From the NCBI GenBank assembly GCA_030248195.1, contig JASAND010016332.1, positions 62,001-126,000 of the forward strand: a stretch of DNA of 64,000 bases, written 5' to 3'. How positions within the stretch are numbered: the stretch's first letter is position 1; each line of letters begins with the position of its first letter. The notes beneath the pieces were generated by a model that made no database searches, was not told where the DNA came from, and saw nothing but the letters and a program-made list of their open reading frames with translations. The DNA is from Trissonchulus latispiculum. Its lineage: Eukaryota; Nematoda; Enoplea; Enoplida; Ironidae. Below, piece after piece: positions 23,376-33,949 of this stretch. Made by a program: the position numbers and the translations under genes.

Positions 23376-24120
23376 CCGGTGCATGTGACCAAGCTGATTT
23401 CATGGGAAGTTGCATGTTCTATCCCGGAAAGGACAAATTAATTGCAACCTAGCAATTGACCAGTTCTCTGGTCTTCCATTGCCAGGAAACATAAACCTTA
23501 ATTCTTTTGCCAATATGTTGTGCAAATACTATTTAACATCAGACAATGACATTTCCTTGTTCACAAATCTGCGTACACTATTGTTTCTACCAGTGTTCGA
23601 AGATTCGGGCTCAGTTAGCCCTCATTACAAACACATTCTAAAAATAACCACTACTGTCTGCAAAACTCATCATAATCAACATCATCAGAAGGCATAATCA
23701 TCAACAACACCAATGGTTCTAGCAGTAACAACAACTACGATTACCGTGTTAAATACAGCTGCAGCATCAACTACAGTAGCTGAAGTTACTACAGCAACAA
23801 GGAAACAAATGTCTGCTGTAGAATTGACGACAACAGATGCTACTGTATTTACAACTACAGAGCTCAACATTGGGGCAAGCAATCCTTGGTTGACTGTGGT
23901 TTGTGGTCTTATTTGCTGCATTCAGAGTTTTTGCGAAACGAGGCTTTCGGACGTTTACCGGGTTTTTATACAAAACAAGGAACAGTTTGCAACTATCAAC
24001 AGAACAATTTTTCGAAAGATCGAACGGAAAGGTGTTTTGATGGACAAACATTCAGTTGGCTATGATATTCCTAATTCTAGAACTTGCCCCTTTATTGCTC
24101 ATGCATCATGGTCCTGTTGA
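23376..24120 (+). pseudogene. Mucin-like protein gene or remnant
   Basis: An acceptor TTCTGTTTCAG precedes an open region. In the frame starting near 23410, about 95 codons end at a TAA (23695). The same frame then continues with a Thr/Ala/Val-rich stretch (TTTTITVLNTAAASTT), a hydrophobic segment (WLTVVCGLICCI) and a basic tail, to TGA at about 24120. Apart from the one stop, the frame is open for about 235 codons. Either it is a pseudogene with one nonsense change or the two halves belong to different exons. The layout of globular part, Thr-rich stalk and hydrophobic segment matches the gene at 30.1-30.8 kb. Confidence 0.35.
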
Positions 24121-24617
24121 CGACTTGTATAAGAACATTCAATAGATAAACCTCAGGCGAAAAACTCCAGGTAACCCTAGAGTGGTCAGGCACCATATCG
24201 TCATTCAGGAGCCTGGTAAAATGTTTATGTCGAACTATGGAAAATGGCGGGCTTCCGACTTCTGCTTCATGTTTACTACAAACATCATACTAATTGTCAA
24301 ATTACGAATTAACATCATACTAGTTGTCAAATCTATCAACCGTCGTGAAAAAGACGCTTCATAACAAATGTATTGCACGAAATTTATTTTCAGACAGTTC
24401 CTTAAGTTACAATACGCAAAGCATACTATCTGCATAATCAGCATAAATCACTGAAATTATACAATTGCAGGTTCTGTGTTGGTTTTTATCGCTCAGTTGT
24501 CTTAGATTGCAATATGTAAGCTTTATCAAAACCACCTACATTAGCCTTGATTTTTTATCAACTGGTTCTGATTCCTGATCCAAAACATTTTTATTTTATT
24601 TTCATTATCAGTTATAT

Positions 24618-24967
24618 CAAGAGTACATAATACATAAGATTATGACAGCTGGCATACTCTATGTATTATCAGCTTGACACATCCTCTGCACGCTAACGGC
24701 TAACCCCCCCCCGCAAATTGGTACCCAATCGAAACGGGGGTGCGCTCACTCGCTCTATGTTTATGTGCTAAAGCTCGAAAACACAAGCACTACGTGTGCG
24801 AGTTTTGTGTCTGTTTCGAGCTTTAGAACACATGCATAGCGGCGCAATTTTTTTTGAAGTGAGGGGTCCAATTTGCGGGTGGGGGTTAGCCGTTAGCGTG
24901 CAGAGGATGTGTCACGCTTATAATACATAGAGTATGACAGCTGTCATACTCTTATTATGTACTCTTG
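24618..24967. mobile_element. MITE family 'CAAGAGT', copy 2 (350 bp)
   Basis: It begins CAAGAGTACATAAT and ends ATTATGTACTCTTG. The flanks are 7 bp, GTTATAT (24611-24617) and GTCATAT (24968-24974), with one mismatch. The arms include CTCTGCACGCTAACGGCTAA beside a C or G run, as in copy 1, but the 5' arm carries a different middle (GACAGCTGGCATACTCTATG), marking a subfamily. Confidence 0.8.
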
Positions 24968-25039
24968 GTCATATTAGGAAAATTCAGTGTGTCAACTGGG
25001 AAAACTCCATTTGTTCAGTTTATTCAATAGTTTTACACA

Positions 25040-25125
25040 ATGCAATTAAATAAAATTATTTATTTATATAACTAGCATAACATAACATTACATAACATAA
25101 CATAACATAACATACATAACTATAA
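25040..25125. repeat. (CATAA)n microsatellite region
   Basis: Repeated CATAACATAA units lie at about 25079-25122 in AT-rich DNA. The following 25.2-26.0 kb holds no gene that I can support. Confidence 0.7.
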
Positions 25126-26094
25126 CTATTTACATGACTACACAATTTACATATCTATTTATATTTTGCATAACTAAGTTTAATGTTTTGATACAACTTT
25201 CATTAGTGTTCTGGGTTTATACTTTTGTTGTATGCCTAAATAAACCATTATTTTTTCCATCGAGTGACTGATACTATTATTAAGCATTTGTTTAATATTT
25301 AGTATAATCTTCATTAGACGTTTTGTTTTTAAACTTTGCCTTACATAAACTCCTAAACTCATACAATTTTTCATCTGGCCGCTGATGCTCTTAACCACTT
25401 GTTTTGTTCTGGAAAATGAAATAAGTTTAAATTATATATTTCACTTTAAGCACATTTGCTCCACACGCACATCAGTTGCTCGATTTGAATTATGTATTTA
25501 TTTCTCATGTTAGCAACTATTTGCGCAGTTGAATGTCAGATTTTCTAATCTACATGTTTTTCGCGGCGGCGTCCCATGTCTATAGTTAGATCATTGGCCT
25601 ATTCTTGACAAGGGAGCTTTTGAATTTTGGGTCGCGACTTTTGTAAAATGATTTCCTTTGGCGTCCTGAAGCTAGTAACCCTTAAAAAGGCTGTTAGCTC
25701 AGAGGTGGTCCGAATGTGATCCAGGACAAATTGCCTGTGAGCAAATACTCCTGGGGAACTTGCTTCTAAGATAATTTTCAATGAGGCAATATCTAAGGGG
25801 CTTTACAATTTCCTTGTATTTCACTGCAGCAGGAATTGTAACTAACTCCGAGCTAAAGTCCTCATGTTGACACATGAAGCAGAATCAGAGAACGCAGCCA
25901 GTTTGAGCATAACGTATATGCAATTACTACTCATACTTAAATGGGATTGCTCAAAGATTTGTACGCTTTTGTCTACATGATTCAATGAGAAGTACTTTTA
26001 TTTTTAAGGACCTAGTACCTCCTTTATAGTTTCTGGATTTCTTATTTTAGAGTTTATTACTAACATCTGATTCCTCTACTAACCTTACATTCAG

Positions 26095-26133
26095 TGTTCC
26101 TACCAGTCCCGCTGATACTAGTACTACTGCTGA

Positions 26134-26196
<63 letters not shown>

Positions 26197-26743
26197 ATTT
26201 ACGACAACATCAACAACTGTATTTGCCGACGATTCTACAACTAGAAGTAGTAGTGCCACAACAAAAACTAGTATTTCTACTGATTTTAGCACTGCTACTG
26301 CTACAACCAGTACAACCACCACCACCACCACCTGCAGCACCTTCACTGCCGCCGACAAGCCCACCACTGCTGAACCCAGATATCCAGCTTTGACAACTGG
26401 GTAAGTGTAAGATAAAAGTAATTAGAGACTTTGCATCACCAGGATCAGAGACGTACCTTATGATCATTCGTAAATGGAACACTGAGAAATAGTGATTATT
26501 AAGTTAATTTGATAAACTCAGTAATAAATTTGATAGCTTAAAATTAAACTGAAATTCAATGGAGATTAGTGAAAAAAACCGTTACTTGTAGAGTCTTTTA
26601 CTGAATGTAATTAGGAATCACTGTCGTGAATCGAGCCACTAAGCACTCGGACATTCCTTTGCAGGGTTACGGTAGCAGGTGGTAAAGATTTGTTTGCCGT
26701 TTTAGAGGAATTGTTGCCGACGTGGCTTGTAGTCTTGCTCTAA
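26095..26743 (+). CDS. Mucin-like Thr-rich protein, last two exons
   Basis: Exon 26095-26400 follows the acceptor CTTACATTCAG. It encodes about 100 residues that are more than half Thr/Ser: two long Thr runs broken by Ser, then mixed S/T/A sequence and a Pro-containing end (KPTTAEPRYPALTTG). The donor GTAAGTG follows at 26401. The next acceptor, CCTTTGCAG, ends at 26664. Joining the exons keeps the frame (two bases plus one) and adds 25 residues ending PTWLVVLL before TAA. Such a heavily O-glycosylatable stalk with a short hydrophobic end suits a secreted or lipid-anchored surface protein. Upstream exons were not found. Part of the Thr run is an (ACT)n repeat, so its length may vary. Confidence 0.5.
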
Positions 26744-26769
26744 TTGGATAGAATAAGCGACTTTACTTT

Positions 26770-27540
26770 ACTACTGATTGTTAATTATAGGGGGCGCGAT
26801 AGCGCTCCCGCTATAACATGGGTGTAAAAGGCTCAGTGCGGCCCTTAGAGAAAGGTTCGAGCATCGCGCCAGCTAAATACTCAACGAAACTACACAAATT
26901 TGGTATCGTTGGAATCTGAATCAGTACTAGAATCAGTAATCAGTAGGCGTACTGCAAGTAGCAAAAACGTTTTGGTCAAAATTGTCAACTTTGGAAATTT
27001 TCTCTTCCGGACAAGTTCGGTCCGTTTGTTTTTTCCGTGTAAGTCAGGCTTGGAGAAGTAGTTTTCTTTGAACTCAAAAACTGAACGATCTGGGCACTTT
27101 TAGCTCGTGAAGTTTGATTTTTCTGAGAGCAGAATTTGTGTTTAATGTACCTTTTGGACAATTTTCCGCTGCCCGACCCAGGCGGCCACCTGTGCGGCCG
27201 GCCAAATGTGGCCTGGCAGCTAAGACGATCAAAAAAGGCAGCTTTTGTGTCACGGCTAATTTCTAAGTTCCAACTCCACAGGAAATAGCCAAAACAGGCC
27301 TAAACATGCTGTTTTGTGCCATAGAGTGGAACGCATATAAAAGTTATCGGGGTCGCTGAACACGATGAGCATAGTCGAAGCGCTGTCCGGTGCTGGCATC
27401 GTGCTCTACTGTAATGCACCAACCATAAGACGTGGGCTGTAGACTTACTGTAAACGGTTGAACATGTTAAATTGGGTGTATAGGTAGCTTAGGAAATGGC
27501 AAATTAACACAGATACGTTTCGTATACATTACGATGTCGC
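26770..27540. other. No gene seen; GC-richer patches
   Basis: GC-richer patches occur at 26795-26870 and 27165-27240. The first has a complementary GGCGCGAT/ATCGCGCC pair and a GGTTCGAG motif but no tRNA layout. Confidence 0.3.
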
Positions 27541-27784
27541 TGCGTGGTTGCGCGGCAGTAGGGTGCTGCTGGAGTACACCACTGCCTATAACTAGCTACA
27601 GATAAGCTGCCATTGTCTGAAATTTTGCATATAACTGCAGAAGAGCATTAGAAATCCTGCCGTATAGGTTTCCTTCATTGGCAGCGTAATTTCCATCTGG
27701 TTGCGCTGCAGTTGTGTGCTGCTCAAATACAGCACGGACTATAACTAGAAACAGAAACAGCATCTTCATACACAACAACAACGT

Positions 27785-28550
27785 CATCCAGAAACAACTT
27801 CCAGCAAGCGCCGAAAAGATGTAAGGAAAATATCATTTTTATTAAAGTACTTTTAATCTATAGGTTTGTAAACATTGGCAATTGAATCCGTTTAATTTTA
27901 AGATTAGACATTTCCTAGGAGCGTTGTCGCAAATTGCTAGATAAATTATAAAGTTTGTCCGCCACCAATCGTTTTCCTAATCTTCCGCTTATTCTGATTT
28001 TTAATCTGTACCCCTGAGCTAGTTGGCGTGGGCTTTAATAGGTCTTATTATGCTTGCCACAAAGCTAAAACTAAAACATGAGAAGAGAATAACTTGAAAT
28101 AAGGAGAATAATTATAGAAGTACTCACTAATGTTGTGCAGCCGTTATTAGTAGGGCTAATTACGGTGCTGGTTTAATGGGGTAAACGAAGACACGTTTCC
28201 CATTTTGATGAACCAGTTGTCAAGAAAAACTACTGTACATAAGTTGAAGGACTGGCAGTTGCTGTGCAGATGGAGGAAAACGGGAATAGTACTGTCGCAA
28301 TCGGTTTTGTGAATGATAGGAAAGCAAAAAGGTATATCGAAGTTTAAGTAAACCTTGAAATTGAAGCATCCTAAGTCAAACAAATTACTCAACAATCCTG
28401 ACAGTTAATGAAAAAGCTGTCACTGTAGTTGACGCTTTGTTTGACTACTGCTGTTTTCTTGAAATCTCTCTTCATTTAAATGTGTTTCGTATTTTATGAA
28501 ACCTACCACAAGTTTGTACAGACGGTGTATTGGGTGTACACCAAATGTGT
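27785..28550. repeat. Segmental duplication B, copy 2
   Basis: Direct-orientation partner of 10360-11170. Landmarks include CCAGCAAGCGCCGAAA, CCGCCACCAATCG, ACATGAGAAGAGAATAACTT, CCAGTTGTCAAG and CAAGTTTGTACAGACGG. The acidic coding segment of copy 1 is not preserved at its 5' edge. Confidence 0.6.
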
Positions 28551-28559
28551 TGGTTCAAG

Positions 28560-30060
28560 ACCAGTAGTCCTAGTATCCGCTCTTGGGAGACTGGATCTGG
28601 TCCGAATATTATTGGCCACCTACAACCTTTGGATTTGAGAAGAAGAAATGTGGCGAAAGGTTTGTTTTTAGAGCTCCTATGCGATTCCCTTAATCACTAC
28701 CTACCACGTGGGGAATTGCGCTGATCGTTAAAAAAATTGTCTCCTTCATGGCACCTGAAAAACTAGAGCAATTTCAAAGCGAAAGCATAATACTCTGGTG
28801 GACGGTTACATCAACCAGCACAATAATCAAAGTGAACCCGGACTCTGGAAAACAAGGACATCTGATACTGAATTGCTACACTGAGCTAAAAAATGTATTT
28901 TCTGAAAACAGAAACTCCTAAAATTTTTAAGGCAGGGTTGTACAGCACTGCTTAAACTCTTTACTTCTAGAAACCCCTCACACACTTTGAATGAAGATAA
29001 AATACGCGTGGTACTAAAAAGGCAGTATTAAATCTTCAGGTAGACACACAAAATTAGCAAACGTAGTGTGCACAGCATTTATTTTTAAACGTACAGTTCT
29101 CGTCTGATAAAGTTAAGATGGGATTTCCAAATTAATTATACACGCAGGTCGTACCCACAACTTATAGCAGCAACATTGATGAATAATGTTTGCAGATATT
29201 TGATAAAATAATGTTTCCAGCTGTTTACACAGTTCGATAAAATAATGTTTGTAATGGTTTACACTGTCCTGGATTCATTTTTTCCTAAGCCTAAATCCGG
29301 GTTTTGGCCTTAAAAGTTTTTGTACCCGATTTCCTTCAGAAGTTGGTCCCAGGGTAATTCAACCCCTCTGAAACTGAACTCAAATTTTCGGATCTCGAGA
29401 TATTCGGCCTTGAGATTCCGGATTTTGAAACATTTTCCCAAAAGTAGTCAATATGGTGCTCAAATGAAGGACCAGGTCGAGCTGAGCAATTTCGCTTGTT
29501 GAAATATTTTTCGGAAAAACGTCTTGCGAAAGTTCCGGCCGAAAACCGCAAATACGGGAATTCTCGGAAAATCGGAATTGTTTAAAATTGCAGTTTCAGG
29601 TCTCTTCCAAAAACTGTGTCTGTTTCAGTTACCGAGACTGAAATTGAAACGTGTCCTTAAACCTAGTTTTAGTTTCAGATTCAGTGTCCGCGACAATTTC
29701 TCCCTTGTAAAATGATACAAAATCTTCCATATTCTGCTGTGCGCATTGTTACGCAATGCAGTATGAACACTTGGTGCACTTAAAAAGTACGAGATCTTTG
29801 GTACATGTTCTTTGGTAAACTTGTTCTACGCATCTGCTCACTTTTATCAGGTGTATGCATAATTTTTACTATATGCGTCTTGCATTTGACAGAACATAAT
29901 TGATGCCTTCATGGTCTTGTTCAAGTCATGGATCACACGCAAATGATTTCTTTCGCAGCTTTAGTGCGTTGAACGATTCATTACAGTATTCGCAAGAGTA
30001 AAAAATCCACTTCATGAGTTTGTAAGTGTCCAAGAGTACAGTATATGATAACTAATGACT
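28560..30060. other. No supportable gene
   Basis: Open frames up to about 70 codons occur on both strands around 29.3-29.7 kb but overlap each other in mirror positions and carry no recognisable motif. Around 29200-29280 there is a short tandem GATAAAATAATGTTT repeat. Confidence 0.3.
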
Positions 30061-30091
30061 TGTAGGCAGATATCACAGATTAGGGCAGGCA

Positions 30092-30804
30092 TTGACCAAA
30101 GTTAACGTTCACTTGGCACAATACTGCGCTGTTTATTTCTTAGGATTTCGGGGGTTTGACAACTGTGACTGTTTTGTTGGTCGTCGTGCAAGACAAATCA
30201 TGATATTTCCGCCTGCCGCTGATCAACCTCCTCAAATATCCAGTTACCGCAATTTTGATTTTGGAGATACCTTCGACAAAACTCTAACAAACTACTTTCC
30301 TAAGTTGTCAGGAATTGGGAATTGTGCAGATTAAACATAAACTGCCCGTATCACGATAAGCTGCTTAACTTGGCTACCCGAATTTCAAGAACAACAGTGT
30401 CCAACATCATCCAGTCTACCGTTCCATTATACGGGCACCCCATTCACAGTATTTCTAACGACAGCAATTACCGTGGCATCTAGCACGCATTTTATTAAAC
30501 AGTCTACAACTTATTCATTCCATTTATTTGTTCCGATGGCATCCACAGCTACACCACTAATTGCAACTTCTTCCACCTCTCCTCATCAACCGATGTCGAC
30601 CTCGACGGACAGTGGCCTTGAAAGTATGTCGAATTTGACATAGTTTTCTGTTCTAACTTAGTTGCTTATATTTATTTGTTATTTATTGCGTTTACTTTAG
30701 CAATTTCGATATTTGTGTGGTTGCGCAAGCACAGACTCTACCGACACGATAAATCACCAGCACAACTAAGCTGTCAGAAATGTATAAAATTTCTACGAAA
30801 TTAA
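30092..30804 (+). CDS. Mucin-like membrane-type protein, partial
   Basis: An 80-codon open segment (30092-30334) with FDNCDCFVGRR and a Pro-rich patch precedes a Ser/Thr-rich exon at 30390-30623 (SSTHFIKQSTTYSF, then ATSSTSPHQPMSTSTDSG). The donor GTATGT at 30624 and the acceptor TTTACTTTAG ending at 30700 define a 77-bp intron with matching phase. The last exon (30701-30804) gives a short hydrophobic segment, ISIFVWL, and a basic tail with two Cys before TAA. The order suggests ectodomain, glycosylated stalk, membrane segment and short cytoplasmic tail. The link between the first segment and the Ser/Thr exon is not supported by a clear donor. If the intron is retained, translation stops at a TAG about nine codons later. 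Confidence 0.4.
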
Positions 30805-30809
30805 ACAGT

Positions 30810-32725
30810 TCAATGCCTTCAATCCAAGCTAGTAAATTTTGTGTCGGCGGATAGTTCCTTAGAAACTCAGATGTTCCATACGCCTACACAAAAGAAAAGA
30901 ACAGCTCTCACTTTTATAAAAAGGTAAATAAATTCTCCAATCTCTTCCCAAGGCTATAAAAGTCAGTACATTGACCAATTACATGTGACATATATACATT
31001 CCATTTTGCCAAATTCTTCCAAATTGTAAACAGTGCCAGTCCAAAGCGTTTTCAGTATAGCCTACAGGAATTTCATGAACGACAGTTCCCCTATATGATG
31101 AGCTAATGTTACTAACGTAGGGCCGCAGCAATACACATATAATTAAGTGAGCATTTGTTCAAGCATTCCAAACGAGCTATATGTGCGATAACGTTGTCTG
31201 ATAGACCATGCCTGCTCCAAGCTGACGGAGCACTCCAGGGCGCCTATTTCGACTTAATTTGAGTACTATTTATTAGTTTATTTACTATAAAACTCTTGCT
31301 AGAGGACAGCTCATCTTGTTTGACTACAGGATAGTATTGGCCTTGTTTTTTCCGTTTTAGATATCATGTGAATACGTTCAATTCATGAAGGGCAGGTGCA
31401 CAAATTTAACGACTCCAAGATTGTCAAGGCAAGGGACCCAGACTTGTCAAAAAAGTGAAAAGCAGAAGCCATCCGATTGAAAATCAAAGAGTCTGGTAAC
31501 GCCACTCTCAGAAACGTGTTGGTTGACGGCTCATATCAAGATGAAATGCAATGAGGCAATCAACATCAATGCACACTCCGCACATTCCCGTTTCAAAAAT
31601 TCGACATTCTTTAAGTTTTTGCCATTTCGGGAGAGTTCAGTATCAGTTGCATAGCTATAACGATATTCATTTGAAAGAACTCGCTGTGTTATTCTTGTTT
31701 TGCTTTGCTTTGCTTTGCTTTGCTCTATCTTGAGACATCACTAACTTTCTCATTTTGACGTCCAAAACTTGTCAGGTTTGCAGAAAACAAATATTAATGC
31801 ATTGCATCATAAGATACGCAAGCCGTAAAAATAAACTAAAGGTGGCAATTTGAGAGCGGCCGATTGTCGAAGGCATGGTCACTTTTCAATTGCTTTTCGA
31901 TAGCCTGCTGTCATACAAAATGTAGTTTTTGCAAAAACACGACCAAATACTTCGCAGTGATTGTTGATAATTTATTATGCAAGCTATTGGGTTGCCACAC
32001 AGCAGATGTGCTTTACACAAAACACCCTGGAACGCTTCTTTAATTGTCCGGATTAATCCATTTTATCTGAAGTGGACACTCGCCAAAGTTGGGAACAGTT
32101 GGCAGAATCGAGGCTGAACAAAAATTTTAACTAATTTCGCCTTAACGAAGATCGATTTCACAACACAAACATTTAAACATTCATATTCAATGTAGCAAAA
32201 AACTATGTAGTCGACAAGTTTTTAATAACCAATATGACAAAACTGCATCTTCAGAATTTTTTAAAGGATGCTTACTGTTATCAATCTTGTTCGCACATAT
32301 TGCTATACACGCACTTGCTATACATTTCAGCGATGTATTATATAGCAAAAATCAAGCTTATATAGGTCTTACTCTTAACACATCCACGTATAAATTTATA
32401 CAAACGTATACACGAACAGCATCGGTACCCCACCACCACGCATGAACTGCTGGAAATGTTTAATGTATAGACTTTTCAAAATTATGTGATTACAGGAACA
32501 AAATACTACAGCCTGCATCGCATTATGAACTAGAGTTGTACTTACATAATTATGCATGTGATGAAATACTTAATTTGTTATCCATCTAAAAGTCACTGGA
32601 TATCCAGTAGTAAACTACCATAAAAATACAGGTGATACAGCGGAACAACTGTAAATCTATATTTTAGATGTGCTCAGTATGCCTGTTCCTGCTTTGGATC
32701 CTGTGTTGGTTATCCAAAATATAAA
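30810..32725. other. No supportable gene; (TTTGC)n tract
   Basis: Contains a (CTTTG)n microsatellite at about 31695-31723 and AT-rich DNA. No exon with both splice context and gene-like content was found. Confidence 0.35.
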
Positions 32726-32729
32726 GTTA

Positions 32730-32957
32730 TCAACTGCTTTTAGCCTTTGCCCGAATTTCTGCAATGACCTTTTCCATCGATTGGTAGTGAATATTAAATA
32801 GCACACTTTTCAAAAGTTGGAGGTCAGCATTAGCGCAAATATGAAACAATGGGAGAGGCTGTGCATCATAACCTTTGCTTCTGGATCTGCTAAAGGCGGA
32901 CATGCTTTCAGTGGTTAACAGCGAGGAAAAATTAAGATCAATAACACAATATGCCAA
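32730..32957 (-). CDS. Terminal exon candidate, minus strand
   Basis: An open frame of 75 codons ending in TAG. Its last 50 residues look like a real protein C-terminus (YDAQPLPLFHICANADLQLL, then an amphipathic helix with MEKVIAEIRAKAKSS). A CCTTTAG acceptor-like site on the same strand near 32895 would start the exon at RSRSKGYDAQ. Family not recognised. Confidence 0.35.
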   Translation of the reverse strand: MAYCVIDLNFSSLLTTESMSAFSRSRSKGYDAQPLPLFHICANADLQLLKSVLFNIHYQSMEKVIAEIRAKAKSS

Positions 32958-32960
32958 TTT

Positions 32961-33060
32961 ATGGCTTTGGAGACAACAAAAACTCGTAAAACATTCCCGT
33001 CAACAAAGAGTACTTTTGACACAACAAAATCTATCACGAATAATCCAAGCAGGGTCCCCG
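32961..33060 (+). CDS. Thr-rich segment
   Basis: From the ATG at 32961 a Thr/Lys/Ser-rich frame runs for about 45 codons (MALETTKTRKTF, GYTTTRQSTTYN). Neighbouring frames carry on with similar Thr-rich sequence to about 33185 (TTRSPTSVTAGNITN), which implies one or two frameshifts or small introns. It resembles the stalks at 26.1 and 30.4 kb. Confidence 0.25.
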
Positions 33061-33321
33061 GCTATACAACCACCAGACAATCTACAACATACAACTGACG
33101 TACAGCGACATACAACCACTGGACACAACACGAAGTCCAACTTCCGTAACAGCAGGCAATATCACAAACCAGAGCGCAGGGTAACTTGATTACAGAAAGG
33201 GTGTAGTGACAGTTAAGTACTTTGCCAGCCAGCTGGAGTTGACCATAGCATCTGTCAGTGTGTTTCAGTTTCCGTATGTGTCTCAGTCGCCACAACACTC
33301 TGTGAGCATTTCCCGCTGCAG

Positions 33322-33547
33322 AGGAAAAAGGAATCGGCAAATCATTTGTGAACCCAATACCACTACAACTGCCACTACTGCTACTATGGATGACGACGGA
33401 TATGAACTACCCCGTTTTAGGAGAGAACTACACCAACCATCATCGCTGCCTGAACGACAGCTTCCCTACTATAGTACCCCAAATGTCGTAATGGTTTATG
33501 AAACAGTTATTAGAAACATCAGTAATGCTTATTTACAAGATTTCTAA
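33322..33547 (+). CDS. Terminal exon with cytoplasmic-tail-like sequence
   Basis: The acceptor TTTCCCGCTGCAG precedes about 75 codons ending in TAA. A short Thr run is followed by a polar, Tyr-containing tail (MDDDGYELPRFRR, LPYYSTP, VMVYETV). Such Tyr motifs in a disordered tail are common in membrane receptors, and a Thr-rich segment lies about 300 bp upstream. No transmembrane exon was identified between them. Confidence 0.35.
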
Positions 33548-33949
33548 AATCACATCAGATAACTTTAAGTAGTAACTAGTAAATTGTTTTCTAAACTCTA
33601 GAGCTATTTCAAAACGGTTTTTGAAAACTACAATTAGCAAGGATGTAACATAATTTGCGACAATTCCGAATATTTGTCCGAATATTTCCGAATAACTTTG
33701 CCTCGACACCGCTCTCCTACGCAGCTTCTGAATGAATGAATGCTCTTGCCCGGGTGGTGGATTTACCGCCTTTTCTTCCTTTCGGACTGGGCATAGGCGT
33801 GTTGCCCACCAGCTCAATATTCTTAGCGTCTTTCGTTTTTTGACTTTCTGGTGTGTGTGCACTCCAGGAATAGACTCCTTTTTGCGTTCTTCCCGCTGTT
33901 CAGACCGGAATCCAGCTGAATTTCAACAACTTATACTTCATTAAAGTCA

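Noticed and set aside
23685..24051. Two minus-strand frames
   Set aside because: They lie opposite the Thr-rich plus-strand frame and are its complement (Val-rich and Cys/Ser-rich).
26795..26870. tRNA-like GGCGCGAT/ATCGCGCC stem with GGTTCGAG
   Set aside because: The A-box and B-box-like motifs are only about 25 bp apart and no anticodon arm can be drawn.
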